Below, in pieces: positions 46,543 through 56,668 of a DNA stretch of 64,000 bases; positions within the stretch are counted from its first letter, which is position 1; each line of letters begins with the position of its first letter. Origin of the DNA: Pseudomonas sihuiensis (GTDB lineage Bacteria > Pseudomonadota > Gammaproteobacteria > Pseudomonadales > Pseudomonadaceae); assembly GCF_900106015.1 (NCBI RefSeq), contig NZ_LT629797.1, positions 2,356,001-2,420,000 on the forward strand, read 5' to 3'. Both the position numbers and the translations under genes were made by a program. A model generated the notes under the pieces. The model worked only from the letters and a program-made list of their open reading frames with translations, ran no database searches and was not told the origin of the DNA.

Positions 46543-48465
46543 TCAAACCCGGAAGCGGCTGACCATGGACTGCAGCTGGCCGCCCAGGCGCGCCAGCTCG
46601 GCCGAGGATTTGGCCGTTTCGTCGCTGGCAGTGGCGGTCTGCTCGGATACATCGCGCACGCTGAGGATGCTGCGGCTGATCTCCTCGGCCACGGCGCTCT
46701 GCTCTTCCGCGGCGGCGGCGATCTGCTGGTTCATCGACTGGATGTTGGACACCGCGAGGGTGATGCTGCCCAGCGAGTCGCCGGCCTTGCGCGTCAGCTC
46801 GACGCTGCTGTCGGTGAGGTTACGGCTGTTGCGCATCACCGCGGCGACCTGCTGGGTACCGCTCTGCAAGCCGGCGATCAGCGCCTCGATCTCCTCGGTG
46901 GATTTCTGCGTGCGCTGCGCCAGGCCGCGCACCTCGTCGGCGACCACGGCAAAACCGCGCCCCGCTTCACCGGCACGCGCAGCCTCGATGGCGGCGTTGA
47001 GCGCCAGCAGGTTGGTCTGCTCGGCTACCGACTTGATCACGTCCATCACGCTGCCGATCTTGTCGCTTTCCTGCTGCAGACCAGTCATCGCCTCGGAAGA
47101 GCGCCCCACTTCGGCAGCCAGACGCTCGATCTGCGAAATCACCTCGGCCACCACCTGGTCGCCCAGGCGCGCCTGGCCGTCCGCGTCGTTGGCCGCCTGC
47201 GAGGCCTGCTCGGCGTTGCGCGCCACTTCCTGCACGGTGGCGGACATCTCATGCATGGCGGTGGCCACCTGGTCGGTCTCGCTCTTCTGGCTGTTGGCGC
47301 CAGCGCTGGTCTGCTCGGTGACCGCCGACAGCTCTTCGGCGGCGCTGGCGATCTGGGTGACGCTGTCGCGGATGCCGCCGATCAGCTCGCGCAGGGTCGT
47401 GGCCATGTGCTGGATGCCCTGCTGCAGTAGGCCCATCTCGTCACGGCGATCGACCCGCACGCTGGCGGTCAGGTCGCCATCGGCAATGCGCTGCACCGCA
47501 CCCAGGGTGTCCTGCAATGGGCGGGTGATCTGACGGGTGATGATCCAGGCAGCCAAAACGCCGAAGAGCAGGGCCAGCAGCGTGGCGCCGACCTGCAGAC
47601 TACGCGCCTGGGCACTTTCAATGGCCATGCGCTCCATCTGGAACTTGTACAGCGTATCGCTGATACGGACGATTTCGCCCTGCTGATCGGTCATTTCCTG
47701 ACGGGTACGGGCGATATCGGCAGTGGCGGCCTTGAACGCCTGCACCGTCTGCTCGAGCTGGCCGAGCGCCGTGGAGATCCGCCGCACAGCATCCTGCTGG
47801 GCGCTACCGAAAACCTGCTCCAGTGCAGCGAGGCTGGCGCGGGCAGTGCCGATGCGCTCGGCAAGGGCCTGCTCGGTCTGGGCATCGGCTGCGCTTTCAT
47901 AGCGCTCAAGCAGATAATGCAGACGCAGCAGCTCACCATGAGTGAGCGTCAGGGCCTGCAGCTGCTCGAAGCGGCGACCGTCGTATTCCGGCAGCAGCTC
48001 CACGCTGCGCCGCATCGCGCCCAGCAGTTCGCTCAGCTGCTGGTCTTCGCTATTCACCTGGCCACGTGCCTGCTCGGCGGCCGTGTAGGCAGCACGCATA
48101 CCCGCCAGTGAGCGCTGGTAATCCTGGTTGTAGCGGTCCTGCTCCTGCAGCAGCTTGACGTTGACCGGATTGGTGAAGGTCCCCAGCAGCTTCTTCTGCT
48201 GCTCGAGATAGAGGTTCAGGTTGGTCAGCAGACGCTCGGTGCTGGCGGCGTCGCCCTTTGCCAGCATGAACTGCAGGCGGGCGATACGCAGGTTGGTCAG
48301 CGTTGCGTTGAGTTGGGTGATCTCGCTCATCCAGGTGCTGCGCTGGATCACGCTGCCCAGGCCGCTCCAGGCGGTCCAGGCCAGAGCCAGGGTGAGAGCC
48401 AGCACCAGACCGAAGCCAAGGGCAAGCTTGCGGGTGACGCTGAGGTTGGCAAACCAGGTATTCAT
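46543..48465 (-). CDS. Methyl-accepting chemotaxis protein with HBM sensor domain
   Basis: A 640-residue chemoreceptor. TM1 at about 13-33; a large all-helical periplasmic domain of about 250 residues, the size of a helical bimodular (HBM) domain; TM2 ([20 protein letters not shown]); HAMP; and a complete signalling domain with [38 protein letters not shown] receptors of the McpS type sense TCA intermediates or other small acids. Ligand inferred only by class. ATG 48465 precedes TM1 directly; the upstream in-frame ATG at 48609 would put 48 polar residues before it. Confidence 0.93.
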   Translation of the reverse strand: MNTWFANLSVTRKLALGFGLVLALTLALAWTAWSGLGSVIQRSTWMSEITQLNATLTNLRIARLQFMLAKGDAASTERLLTNLNLYLEQQKKLLGTFTNPVNVKLLQEQDRYNQDYQRSLAGMRAAYTAAEQARGQVNSEDQQLSELLGAMRRSVELLPEYDGRRFEQLQALTLTHGELLRLHYLLERYESAADAQTEQALAERIGTARASLAALEQVFGSAQQDAVRRISTALGQLEQTVQAFKAATADIARTRQEMTDQQGEIVRISDTLYKFQMERMAIESAQARSLQVGATLLALLFGVLAAWIITRQITRPLQDTLGAVQRIADGDLTASVRVDRRDEMGLLQQGIQHMATTLRELIGGIRDSVTQIASAAEELSAVTEQTSAGANSQKSETDQVATAMHEMSATVQEVARNAEQASQAANDADGQARLGDQVVAEVISQIERLAAEVGRSSEAMTGLQQESDKIGSVMDVIKSVAEQTNLLALNAAIEAARAGEAGRGFAVVADEVRGLAQRTQKSTEEIEALIAGLQSGTQQVAAVMRNSRNLTDSSVELTRKAGDSLGSITLAVSNIQSMNQQIAAAAEEQSAVAEEISRSILSVRDVSEQTATASDETAKSSAELARLGGQLQSMVSRFRV

Positions 48466-48641
48466 GACAATTCTCCAACTGTTCGATGACAGGCAGTTCG
48501 GGTTTAGCTGGAGAATTGTTTTTGTAGAGCCAGCACAAGGCCTGTGCCGACGCTCCGCGCGCCGCTCTAGGCACATAGGCAGGGAAAAATTTCGCGAACA
48601 ATCATTCACGTGCGACTGCCCCGCTCGCCGGGGCGGGTTCT

Positions 48642-49505
48642 TCAGGGCGCGCGCTCGCCGCGCGCCGCCTCGCTGAGGTAGAACCAGGTCGGCGCATCCA
48701 GCTGCAGCTCGGCACCGGCCAGGGCCTCCTCGATACGCGCCTCGCGCAGGCTGCCGAGAATCGGCACCGGGCGTCCCGGCAGGCGGCGCAGCCAGGCCAG
48801 GGCGACCTGCAGCGGTGTTGCCTGCAGCGCCGCGGCCACTTCCTCCAGCGCCAGTTGCAGCGCCGGGGCGAAGCGGCCGCCGGCCAGCGGCGACCAGGCC
48901 AGCACCTGCAAGCCGTCGGCCTGCAGCGCCTGCAGACGGCCATCCCAGGCCGCCTGCTGGGCGGCGAGCGACAGTTCGATCTGGTTGCAGCGCAGCTCCA
49001 GCTCGCGGCCAAGCACCTGCCAGTGCAGCGGCTCGGCATTGGACAGCCCGACCCAGCCGACCTTGCCGGACTCGACCAGCGCCTGCAGGGCGCGCGTCAC
49101 TTCCTCGACCTGCAGCAGCGGGTCGGGGCGATGCAGCAGAAAGCCGTCCAGCCGCTCAACGCCCAGGCGCTGCAGCGAGGCGTCCACTGCGCGAGTCAGG
49201 TAGCTCGTCGTGGTGTCGTAGTGCTTGATCCGCCAGCGCGAGACGTCCTGCGCCGCCGGCACGATGTCGGCCTTGCTGATCAGTTGCAGCTGCGCCCGCA
49301 ATTGCGGGCGCAGACGCAGCGCCGCACCGAAACGCGCTTCGCATTCGCCCAGGCCATAAATGTCGGCGTGGTCGAAACCATTGAGGCCACGCTCGACGCT
49401 GCGCTCGATAAAGCCGAGCAGCGCCTGCGGTGTGGCCAGTTCGGCGCATTCGAGCAGGCGCATCATGCCCAGCAGCAGGGGTTGCCGGATCGGAAATGCG
49501 GTCAT
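48642..49505 (-). CDS. Aldo/keto reductase, YdhF-like
   Basis: A 287-residue aldo/keto reductase. The catalytic tetrad is visible: FDHADIYG (Asp and Tyr), LISKADI (Lys), [10 protein letters not shown] (His). A C-terminal NADPH-binding part follows ([14 protein letters not shown]). It resembles E. coli YdhF. Substrate unknown. ATG 49505 was chosen because the in-frame upstream extension translates REP sequence. Confidence 0.92.
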   Translation of the reverse strand: MTAFPIRQPLLLGMMRLLECAELATPQALLGFIERSVERGLNGFDHADIYGLGECEARFGAALRLRPQLRAQLQLISKADIVPAAQDVSRWRIKHYDTTTSYLTRAVDASLQRLGVERLDGFLLHRPDPLLQVEEVTRALQALVESGKVGWVGLSNAEPLHWQVLGRELELRCNQIELSLAAQQAAWDGRLQALQADGLQVLAWSPLAGGRFAPALQLALEEVAAALQATPLQVALAWLRRLPGRPVPILGSLREARIEEALAGAELQLDAPTWFYLSEAARGERAP

Positions 49506-49526
49506 AAAGGATTCCAGGTAACCGGT

Positions 49527-49584
49527 GGTGCGCACAGCGCACCCTACGCGATGGTGACGAAGCGTAGGGTGCGCTGTGCGCACC
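49527..49584. repeat. REP pair, GTAGGGTGCGC family
   Basis: GGTGCGCACAGCGCACCCTACG (49527-49548) and its inverted partner (49563-49584) lie between eda and the aldo/keto reductase gene, with a 14-bp loop. Confidence 0.88.
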
Positions 49585-49603
49585 ACTAGGCCGATCAGAG
49601 ATT

Positions 49604-50275
49604 TCAGCCCAACAACTGCAACGCCTCGGTGCTGCACTGCTGGATACGCACCCAATCGCGCTGCTCGACCCATTCACGCTGGAACATCCAGGTGCCGCCA
49701 ACGCACATCACGTTGGGCTGGGCCATGTAGCGCTGCAGGTTGTCCGGCGTGATGCCGCCAGTGGGACAGAAACGCACGCCGCCGAACGGGCCGGCCAGCG
49801 CCTTGAGCGCAGCGATGCCGCCGCAGACCTCGGCCGGGAACAGCTTGAAGCGGCGATAGCCGAGGGCGTAGCCGACCATCAGCTCGGAGGCGCTGCTCAC
49901 GCCCGGCAGCAGCGGCACCGGGCTGTCCAGAGCGGCCAGCAGCAGCTCACGGGTGCTGCCTGGGGTGACGATGAACTGCGCGCCGGCTTCGATGGCGGCG
50001 GCCAGCATCTGCTCGTCGAGCACGGTGCCAGCGCCGACGCACAGCTCGGGGCGCTCGGCGCGCAGACGACGGATCGCCTCCAGGCCGTGCTCGGAACGCA
50101 GGGTCACCTCCAGCACGCGCAGGCCACCGGCAGCCAGCGCATCGGCCAGCGGCAGGATGTCCGCCTCACGGGCGATGGTGATCACCGGCATGATCCGTGC
50201 CTGGGCGCAGATGCGGTCGATCTCGGCGATTTTGTCGGCCATGCGCGCGCGCTGGCCTTGGTCGAGGCTGGTCAT
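49604..50275 (-). CDS. eda: KDPG/KHG aldolase
   Basis: A 223-residue class I aldolase of the Entner-Doudoroff pathway. It cleaves 2-keto-3-deoxy-6-phosphogluconate to pyruvate and glyceraldehyde-3-phosphate. EVTLRSEHGLEAI with catalytic Glu, GAGTVLDEQML, FIVTPGS, the Schiff-base Lys in RFKLFPAEVCGG and CPTGGI are present. It is third in the zwf-pgl-eda operon with 1 bp to pgl, under HexR control. Confidence 0.97.
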   Translation of the reverse strand: MTSLDQGQRARMADKIAEIDRICAQARIMPVITIAREADILPLADALAAGGLRVLEVTLRSEHGLEAIRRLRAERPELCVGAGTVLDEQMLAAAIEAGAQFIVTPGSTRELLLAALDSPVPLLPGVSSASELMVGYALGYRRFKLFPAEVCGGIAALKALAGPFGGVRFCPTGGITPDNLQRYMAQPNVMCVGGTWMFQREWVEQRDWVRIQQCSTEALQLLG

Positions 50276-50276
50276 G

Positions 50277-50990
50277 TCAGGGGCACCAATAGATTTCGAG
50301 AGGGGAATGCAGGAAGGCGCGGATCGGCATGCGCGCCACCTCGCCGGGCGCCAGCGCCTCGGCCAGGGTGGCCAGCTTGGCCTGGCCCTGGATCGCCAGC
50401 AGCGGCAGGCGTGCGCTGGTCAGCATCGGCAGGGTCAGGGTCAGGCGTTGCGTCGGCTCGCTCGGGGCAAGCATCGGCAGCACGCGGCGCGCGCAGTCCG
50501 GCTGCAACGCCTGGTGCAGATTGGGGCTATGCGGGAACAACGAGGCGGTGTGGCCGTCGTCGCCCATGCCGAGCACCAGCACGTCGATCGGCGGCAGTTC
50601 GGCAAAGGCCGCATCGGCCAACTCGGCCGCCTGCTCCAGGCTACCGGCGACCCGGTACAGGCCGAGGAACTTCGCCTCGGAGGCCGCGCCACGCAGCAGA
50701 TGACGGCGCACCAGCGCCTCGTTGCTGCTGGCGTGATTGACCGGCACCCAGCGCTCGTCGGCCAGGCTCACCAGCACCTGGCGCCAGTCCAGGGCCTGCT
50801 GCGCCAGGGCGCCAAAAAAGGCCACCGGGCTGCGTCCGCCGGACACCACCAGGGTGGCGCTGCCACGGCTGTCGATGGCCTGGCGCAGGGCGTCGGCCAC
50901 GCGCTGGGCCAGGGCGTCGGCATGCGCCTCTGCACTGGCATCGCTACGGGCAACGACGCCCGTGGGCAGTTCAAGGTCAGAGATCGCCAT
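50277..50990 (-). CDS. pgl: 6-phosphogluconolactonase
   Basis: A 237-residue lactonase of the glucosamine-6-phosphate isomerase-like fold: [37 protein letters not shown] and [16 protein letters not shown]. It hydrolyses 6-phosphogluconolactone made by Zwf. ATG 50990 overlaps the end of zwf by 14 bp, which indicates coupling. Confidence 0.96.
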   Translation of the reverse strand: MAISDLELPTGVVARSDASAEAHADALAQRVADALRQAIDSRGSATLVVSGGRSPVAFFGALAQQALDWRQVLVSLADERWVPVNHASSNEALVRRHLLRGAASEAKFLGLYRVAGSLEQAAELADAAFAELPPIDVLVLGMGDDGHTASLFPHSPNLHQALQPDCARRVLPMLAPSEPTQRLTLTLPMLTSARLPLLAIQGQAKLATLAEALAPGEVARMPIRAFLHSPLEIYWCP

Positions 50991-52443
50991 ACCAGCTCCT
51001 CCCGTCACGAGTGATCAGCGCCACCGAGGCCATCGGACCCCAGCTACCGGCGGTATAGGGTTTCGGCGCCTCGCCGAGCTGCTTCCAGCCGGCGATCAGC
51101 TGATCGCACCACTGCCAGGCGTATTCGATTTCGTCCTTGCGCACGAACAGGTTCTGGTTGCCGCGCATCACTTCCAGCAGCAGACGTTCGTAGGCATCGG
51201 GAATCCGCGCGCTGCGGTAGGTATCGGAGAAGCTCAGCTGCAGCGGGCCGCTGCGCAGCTGCATGCCCTTGTCCAGGCCCTGATCCTTGGTCAGCACCTG
51301 CAGGGCGATGCCCTCGTCCGGCTGCAGGCGAATGATCAGCTTGTTGCCGATCAACTGGCGCTGCTCAGGGGCGAAGATGTAGTGCGGCGGCGCCTTGAAG
51401 TGGATGACGATCTGCGACAGCTTCTGCGGCATGCGCTTGCCGGTGCGCAGATAGAAGGGCACGCCGGCCCAGCGCCAGTTGCGGATGTCGGCACGCAGGG
51501 CGACGAAGGTCTCGGTGTCGCTCTGGGTGTTGGAATTATCTTCCTCCAGATAGCCCGGCACCGGCCGACCGTCGCTGCTGCCGGCGACGTACTGGCCGCG
51601 CACCACGCGCTGGCCAAGCTGTTCGGCGCTGATCGGCTCCAGAGCCTTGAGCACCTTGACCTTCTCGTCGCGGATGCTGTCGGCGGACAGGTCGCTGGGC
51701 GGGTCCATGGCGATCAGGCAGAGCAACTGCAGCAGGTGGTTCTGGATCATGTCGCGCAGCTGGCCGGCCTGGTCGAAATAGCCCCAACGCCCCTCGATGC
51801 CGACCTTCTCGGCCACGGTGATTTCCACGTGGGAGATGTGGTTCTGGTTCCACTGGGTTTCGAACAGGCTGTTGGCGAAGCGCAGGGCGATCAGGTTCTG
51901 CACCGTCTCCTTGCCCAGGTAATGGTCGATGCGATAGACGCGGTTCTCCGCGAACACCTGCGCCACCGCGTCGTTCACCGCACGCGAAGAGGCCAGGTCG
52001 TGGCCGATGGGCTTTTCCAGCACCACCCGGCAGCGCTCGGCCAGGCCCACCGCGGCCAGGTTGGCGCAGATGCCGCCGTACACCGAGGCCGGGGTGGCGA
52101 AATAGGCGATCAGCTGATCGTGGCCGGCCACTTCGGTCAGCGCCAGGTAGTCGTCGGCCTGCAGGAAATCCATGGTCAGGTAATGCAGACGCGCCTGGAA
52201 GCGCGCCAGGGCGCCCTCCTCCAGTTCCTTGGCCGGCACGTATAGGCGCAGGGCCTGGTCGATGCTGCCGAGGTAGCGTTGAGGGTCGCCGGCTTCGCGG
52301 GCCAGGGCAAGGATGCGGGTGTCGTCGTGCAGCAAACCGGCGCGATCGAGCTGGTAAAGCGCAGGGAAAAGCTTGCGCAGAGCCAGATCGCCGAGGGCGC
52401 CGAACAGGGCAAAGGTGCAGGATTCAAGTTTCATTGCGGGCAT
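50977..52443 (-). CDS. zwf: Glucose-6-phosphate 1-dehydrogenase
   Basis: A 488-residue dehydrogenase. The nucleotide-binding motif is [12 protein letters not shown], the active site [13 protein letters not shown], and substrate residues lie in EKPIGHDL. It opens the Entner-Doudoroff route. Start MPAMKLE (52443) matches the P. aeruginosa N-terminus in length; ATG 52434 is an alternative. A HexR operator lies 67-81 bp upstream, and hexR is divergent. Confidence 0.97.
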   Translation of the reverse strand: MPAMKLESCTFALFGALGDLALRKLFPALYQLDRAGLLHDDTRILALAREAGDPQRYLGSIDQALRLYVPAKELEEGALARFQARLHYLTMDFLQADDYLALTEVAGHDQLIAYFATPASVYGGICANLAAVGLAERCRVVLEKPIGHDLASSRAVNDAVAQVFAENRVYRIDHYLGKETVQNLIALRFANSLFETQWNQNHISHVEITVAEKVGIEGRWGYFDQAGQLRDMIQNHLLQLLCLIAMDPPSDLSADSIRDEKVKVLKALEPISAEQLGQRVVRGQYVAGSSDGRPVPGYLEEDNSNTQSDTETFVALRADIRNWRWAGVPFYLRTGKRMPQKLSQIVIHFKAPPHYIFAPEQRQLIGNKLIIRLQPDEGIALQVLTKDQGLDKGMQLRSGPLQLSFSDTYRSARIPDAYERLLLEVMRGNQNLFVRKDEIEYAWQWCDQLIAGWKQLGEAPKPYTAGSWGPMASVALITRDGRSWYGDL

Positions 52444-52509
52444 GTGCTTGTTCTTTTATCAAGATGCACTAGAAATACCGGGTGATTGCGCTTTTATCAA
52501 GAAAAAATA

Positions 52510-52524
52510 TTGTTATAGCAACAA
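52510..52524 (+). promoter_or_regulatory. HexR operator
   Basis: TTGTTATAGCAACAA fits the HexR consensus TTGT-N7-ACAA, midway in the AT-rich space between zwf and hexR. It should mediate repression of zwf-pgl-eda, relieved by KDPG. Confidence 0.82.
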
Positions 52525-52644
52525 CATTCTTAAGAATCACGATAAGCCAGTGGTGACCCACAGGCGGCATCAGTAGGATAGGCCGGTTGTTTTACCGCCC
52601 ATCGCCTGTCGCCAAGCCCGTTCAACCGCCTGTTAGGAGCCCCT

Positions 52645-53514
52645 ATGGACCGCGTGCGCAACCTGCTGGAACAGATCCAGAGCCGCCTGGACGACCTGAA
52701 CAAGGCCGAACGCAAGGTCGCCGAAGTGATCCTGCATGATCCGCAGCAGGCCACGCGCTTCAGCATCGCCGCACTGGCCCAGGCGGCGGGTGTCAGCGAG
52801 CCGACGGTCAACCGTTTCTGCCGCTCCTTCGGTGCCAACGGCTACCCGGAACTGAAGATGCAGCTGGCGCAGAGCCTGGCCAGCGGCGCCGCCTACGTCA
52901 GCCGTGCGGTATCGGCCGACGACGGCCCCGAGGCCTACACGCGCAAGATCTTCGGCAGCACCATCGCCTCGCTGGACAGCGCCTGCCAGAGCCTCGACCC
53001 GCAGCACATCAGCCGCGCCGTCGACCTGCTGATCCAGGCGCGGCAGATCCATTTCTTCGGCCTCGGCGCCTCGGCCTCGGTGGCGCTCGACGCGCAACAC
53101 AAGTTCTTTCGCTTCAACCTGGCGGTGTCAGCGCATTCCGACGTGCTGATGCAACGCATGATCGCCTCGGTGGCGCACACCGGTGATCTGTTCGTGATCA
53201 TTTCCTACACCGGGCGCACTCGCGAGCTGGTGGAGGTGGCGCGCCTGGCGCGCGAGAACGGCGCCTCGGTGCTCGGCCTCACCGCTGCCGGCTCGCCCCT
53301 GGCCAAGGCCAGCACCCTGAGCCTGGACATTCCACTGCCGGAAGACACCGACATCTACATGCCGATGACCTCGCGCATCATCCAGCTCACCGTGCTCGAC
53401 GTGCTCGCCACCGGCGTCACCCTGCGCCGCGGCGTGGACTTCCAGCCGCACCTGCGCAGGATCAAGGAAAGCCTGACTGCCAGCCGCTATCCGGCGGATG
53501 AAGAGTCGCTGTAA
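52645..53514 (+). CDS. hexR: HexR, RpiR-family regulator of glucose catabolism
   Basis: A 289-residue regulator. RpiR-type HTH (1-77, [33 protein letters not shown]) and SIS sugar-phosphate domain (about 120-260, [20 protein letters not shown] ... [22 protein letters not shown]). It senses KDPG and represses the divergent zwf-pgl-eda operon, the remembered P. aeruginosa PA3181-PA3184 arrangement. Confidence 0.97.
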   Translation: MDRVRNLLEQIQSRLDDLNKAERKVAEVILHDPQQATRFSIAALAQAAGVSEPTVNRFCRSFGANGYPELKMQLAQSLASGAAYVSRAVSADDGPEAYTRKIFGSTIASLDSACQSLDPQHISRAVDLLIQARQIHFFGLGASASVALDAQHKFFRFNLAVSAHSDVLMQRMIASVAHTGDLFVIISYTGRTRELVEVARLARENGASVLGLTAAGSPLAKASTLSLDIPLPEDTDIYMPMTSRIIQLTVLDVLATGVTLRRGVDFQPHLRRIKESLTASRYPADEESL

Positions 53515-53668
53515 GACCATCCTCACGCTGCACGGCGGCTGCAGTCGCGAACGGCACCAGCCGCCTGGGGCGGCCAGGGCCAGATGAACCCTGTGACGAA
53601 TACAAAGCCTCGAGCAATCCGGAGTGCCTTGCCCCGGACACACCAACACGCACAATAACAGTGCATGC

Positions 53669-53736
53669 GAGGACGACCTCCACACCCTGAGCCCAGGGTG
53701 ACTCATCCGGGGACGGCCCCTTCAACCTCTGGAGGT
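53669..53736 (+). ncRNA. Guanidine-II (mini-ykkC) riboswitch
   Basis: Two small hairpins with the diagnostic ACGR loops precede the guanidine exporter gene: P1 GAGG-ACGA-CCTC (53669-53680) and P2 GGGG-ACGG-CCCC (53709-53720). A third perfect hairpin, CACCCTG-AGCC-CAGGGTG (53683-53700), occupies the linker. ACCTCC at 53676-53681, made of the P1 loop end and 3' arm, is exactly complementary to the Shine-Dalgarno GGAGGT at 53731-53736. Guanidine binding that stabilises P1 should therefore free the ribosome binding site and switch translation on. Confidence 0.9.
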
Positions 53737-53740
53737 GACC

Positions 53741-54055
53741 ATGCCCTGGATCATTCTGTTTCTCGCCGGCCTGTTCGAAGTCGGCTGGTCCATCGGCCTG
53801 AAATACACCGAAGGCTTCACCCGTCCCCTGCCAACACTGCTGACCGTCTGCGCCATGCCGGTCAGCCTGGCCCTGCTCGGCCTGGCCATGAAGGAACTGC
53901 CGCTGGGCACCGCCTACGCCATCTGGACCGGCGTCGGTGCTGTGGGCACGGTGATCGCCGGCATCATCCTGTTCGGCGAATCCATGGCGCTGCTGCGCCT
54001 GGCCAGCGTCGCACTGATCGTCTGCGGGCTGATCGGGCTCAAGCTGAGCCATTGA
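53741..54055 (+). CDS. gdx: Guanidinium exporter (SugE/Gdx), SMR family
   Basis: A 104-residue, four-helix small multidrug resistance protein. The central Glu is in [16 protein letters not shown] (Glu13) and the Gdx signature region reads [28 protein letters not shown]. It exports guanidinium in exchange for protons as a dual-topology dimer. ATG 53741 is placed by GGAGG at 53731. The upstream guanidine-II riboswitch confirms the Gdx rather than the EmrE-type function. Confidence 0.95.
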   Translation: MPWIILFLAGLFEVGWSIGLKYTEGFTRPLPTLLTVCAMPVSLALLGLAMKELPLGTAYAIWTGVGAVGTVIAGIILFGESMALLRLASVALIVCGLIGLKLSH

Positions 54056-54070
54056 GAAAGCCGGAATCCA

Positions 54071-54175
54071 GCTTCGTGGGAGGCGCTTCAGCGGCGAAAG
54101 CATCGCGGCTACGACTGCAGGGATGCAGGAGGTAGAGCGAAGCAGGATGCCCGAGCCGAAAGCCCCTCCCACATG
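54071..54175. repeat. REP palindrome containing a 49-bp shared module
   Basis: GTGGGAGGCGCTTCAGCGGCG on the left and AAAGCCCCTCCCAC on the right enclose ACGACTGCAGGGATGCAGGA... at 54111-54159. The same 49-bp module, with a few changes, appears at 63731-63779 inside a different palindrome family. Confidence 0.7.
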
Positions 54176-54182
54176 ACTCAAG

Positions 54183-56057
54183 TCAACGCCAATCCCCACG
54201 CAAGGCCGCCACCTGCACCTGCAACGCCTCGCGCTTGGCCTGCTCCGGCGCAATCGGCGTTCCCGCCACCAGGCACACCCGCGACCACAGGCGCTTGAAG
54301 ATGCCCTTATGCGGATCGCGACTGAAGAAGCTGCCCCACAAGCCCTGCAGCGCCATGGGAATCACCGGCACTGGGTTCTCTTCGAGAATGCGCTCGACGC
54401 CCGACCTGAACTCGTCAAGCTCACCATCAGCGGTCAACTTGCCTTCGGGGAAGATGCACACCAGCTCGCCATTGCGCAGGTACTCGGCGATCTTCTTGAA
54501 CGCGGCGTCGTAGATCAGCAGATCCTCGTTGCGCCCGGCAATCGGCACGGTGCCGGCGGTGCGGAAGATGAAGTTGAGCACCGGCAGGTCGTAGATCTTG
54601 TAGTACATGACGAAGCGCACCGGCCGCCGCACCGCGCCACCGATCAGCAGCGCATCGACGAAGGACACATGGTTGCACACCAACACCGCCGGCCCCTCGT
54701 CGGGAATCGCGTCGAGGCCCTTGTGCTCGACCCGGTACATCGAATGCCCCAGCAGCCAGATGAGAAAGCGCATGCTGAATTCGGGGACGATCTTGAAGAT
54801 GTAGCTGTTGACCGCGATGTTCATCAGCGACACCACCAGAAACAGCTGCGGAATCGACAGCCCGGCGACGCTCAGGAACAGGATCGCGACGATGGCAGAG
54901 GCCACCATGAACAGCGCATTGAGGATATTGTTGGCCGCGATCACCCGCGCCCGCTCATGCTCGGCGGTGCGCGACTGGATCAACGCATACAGCGGCACGA
55001 TATAGAAGCCACCGAACAGACCGATGCCGAGAATGCAGCCGAGAATCCACCAGGCCCGGCCATAGCCCAGCAGCGCCAGCCAGTCATGCGGCGCAGCGCC
55101 CTGTGGGAAACCGCCGGAGAACCACCACAGCAGCATGCCGAACAGGGTCAGGCCAATGGAGCCGAACGGCACCAGGCCGATCTCCACCTTGTGCCCGCTC
55201 ATGCGCTCGCAAAGCATCGAGCCCAGGCCGATGCCCAGCGAGAACACGGTGAGAATCAGCGTCACCACGCTCTCGTCACCGTACAGCCACTCCTTGGCGT
55301 AAGCCGGAATCTGCGTCAGGTAGATCGCGCCGAGAAACCAGAACCAGGAGTTGCCCACCAGCGAGCGCGACACCGCCGGACGCTGGCCCAGGCCGAGTTT
55401 CATGATCACCCAGGACTGACGGAAGATGTTCCAGTCCAACGGCAATTCCGGCATTGCTGCCGAGGCTTTGGGAATGCCCTGGCTGGCCAGATAGCCGAGC
55501 AGCGCCACCCCCACCACGGAACCCGCGACGATCGGCGCATAACTGCTGCTGGCCATCATGATGCCGGCGCCGATGGTGCCGGCCAGAATCGCCAGGAAGG
55601 TGCCCATTTCCACCAGGGCGTTGCCACCCACCAGCTCCTCTTCCTTCAGGTGCTGCGGCAGGATCGAATACTTCACTGGGCCGAACAGCGCCGACTGCGT
55701 GCCCATGGCGAACAGCACGGCGAGCATCAGCGGCAGGTTATCCAACAGCACCCCGGCAGCGCCGGCGAGCATGATGCCGATCTCGGCGAACTTGATCTTG
55801 CGGATCAGCGCATCCTTGGCGAACTTCTCGCCAAACTGGCCGCCGAGGGCGGAGAACAGAAAGAACGGCAGGATGAACAGCAAGGCGCAGAGATTGACCA
55901 GCAGATCGCGGTCGGCGCCCGTGTTGAGCTTGAAGAGGATGGCGAGAATCAGCGACTGCTTGAAGATGTTGTCGTTGAAGGCGCCGAGCAATTGCGTCAC
56001 GAAAAACGGCAGAAAGCGCTTCTTGCCGAGCAGGGCGAACTGCGATTGTTGGGTCAT
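54183..56057 (-). CDS. LplT-like MFS fused to PlsC-type acyltransferase
   Basis: A 624-residue fusion. Residues 1-420 form a 12-helix MFS domain resembling lysophospholipid flippase LplT (FFVTQLLGAFNDNIFKQSL, FGPVKYSILPQHLKEEELVGGNALVEMGT). Residues 435-620 form a glycerolipid acyltransferase with VCNHVSFVDALL (the HX4D motif), GTVPIAGR and VCIFPEGKLT. It resembles the Aas/LplT pair without the AMP-binding ligase. It should flip and reacylate lysophospholipids in the inner membrane. ATG 56057 (MTQQSQFALLGKKRFLPFF) fits homologues; upstream in-frame codons lack coding bias. Confidence 0.92.
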   Translation of the reverse strand: MTQQSQFALLGKKRFLPFFVTQLLGAFNDNIFKQSLILAILFKLNTGADRDLLVNLCALLFILPFFLFSALGGQFGEKFAKDALIRKIKFAEIGIMLAGAAGVLLDNLPLMLAVLFAMGTQSALFGPVKYSILPQHLKEEELVGGNALVEMGTFLAILAGTIGAGIMMASSSYAPIVAGSVVGVALLGYLASQGIPKASAAMPELPLDWNIFRQSWVIMKLGLGQRPAVSRSLVGNSWFWFLGAIYLTQIPAYAKEWLYGDESVVTLILTVFSLGIGLGSMLCERMSGHKVEIGLVPFGSIGLTLFGMLLWWFSGGFPQGAAPHDWLALLGYGRAWWILGCILGIGLFGGFYIVPLYALIQSRTAEHERARVIAANNILNALFMVASAIVAILFLSVAGLSIPQLFLVVSLMNIAVNSYIFKIVPEFSMRFLIWLLGHSMYRVEHKGLDAIPDEGPAVLVCNHVSFVDALLIGGAVRRPVRFVMYYKIYDLPVLNFIFRTAGTVPIAGRNEDLLIYDAAFKKIAEYLRNGELVCIFPEGKLTADGELDEFRSGVERILEENPVPVIPMALQGLWGSFFSRDPHKGIFKRLWSRVCLVAGTPIAPEQAKREALQVQVAALRGDWR

Positions 56058-56263
56058 CGTCCATGGTCCTCGCGGGGGTAGATTTACCCGCACAGGCATT
56101 TGACTGCAAATCCCCCCACGAAAGCCACAAGGCAAATGCGAACGCCTTGGCTAACGAGGAGGTAAGACTGTTCATTTAAAGATGCGCGCTTAGCTCCCCT
56201 CTCCCCAGAGGGACGAGAGGACTAATCGCGTTCCACCACTTCTTGTGTGAACTACATTACCTT

Positions 56264-56408
56264 TTTTGTGGGAGGGGCTTTAGCCGCGACAGCAACCGCA
56301 AGAAGCTCGCCGCTTAAGCGCCTCCCACGCCCGACAACCTCGGCCCGGTAGGGTGCGCCACGCGCACCAAGACCCCGCGATTACCCGGTGCGCACGGCGC
56401 ACCCTACG
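56264..56408. repeat. Two REP pairs in a gene-free stretch
   Basis: TGTGGGAGGGGCTTTAGCCGCG with GCGCCTCCCAC (56269-56329), then GGTAGGGTGCGCCACGCGCACC (56347-56368) with its inverted partner (56387-56408). Further left, CTCCCCTCTCCCCAGAGGG (56195-56213) is another palindrome fragment. No gene is visible between 56058 and 56668 apart from the candidate RNA. Confidence 0.75.
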
Positions 56409-56454
56409 AGGCTTTAACCCTATCGCGCCGGCAAACGCGCGCCAAACGCAGCGC

Positions 56455-56600
56455 AAAAAAAACGGCAGCCCAATCGGGCTACCGTTCTCGAACTCGGAGA
56501 AAACGTCAGTGCCCTCGCACTGACTACAACCTCACCTGCACTCCCTGGGGAATGCCGGCGCAGTCTGACAAAAGCCAGCCTCAGCGTCCGTTTAGCTTTG
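56455..56600 (-). ncRNA. Candidate small RNA with strong terminator
   Basis: Read on the minus strand, the stretch starts after a TTTACA box (56619-56624), passes a GTCAGTGC-hairpin (56505-56524) and ends in AACGG-AGCCC hairpin (56461-56486) with eight T (56455-56462). No minus-strand gene precedes this terminator within reach, and no open frame has coding character. An independent transcript of about 140 nt is the simplest reading. I cannot match it to a named Pseudomonas sRNA with certainty. Confidence 0.45.
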
Positions 56601-56668
56601 TTACCTGCCTGCAAAGAAATGTAAACGGCGGATGACTGCACGGTCCGCCACGCGGCACAATCGCGCCC

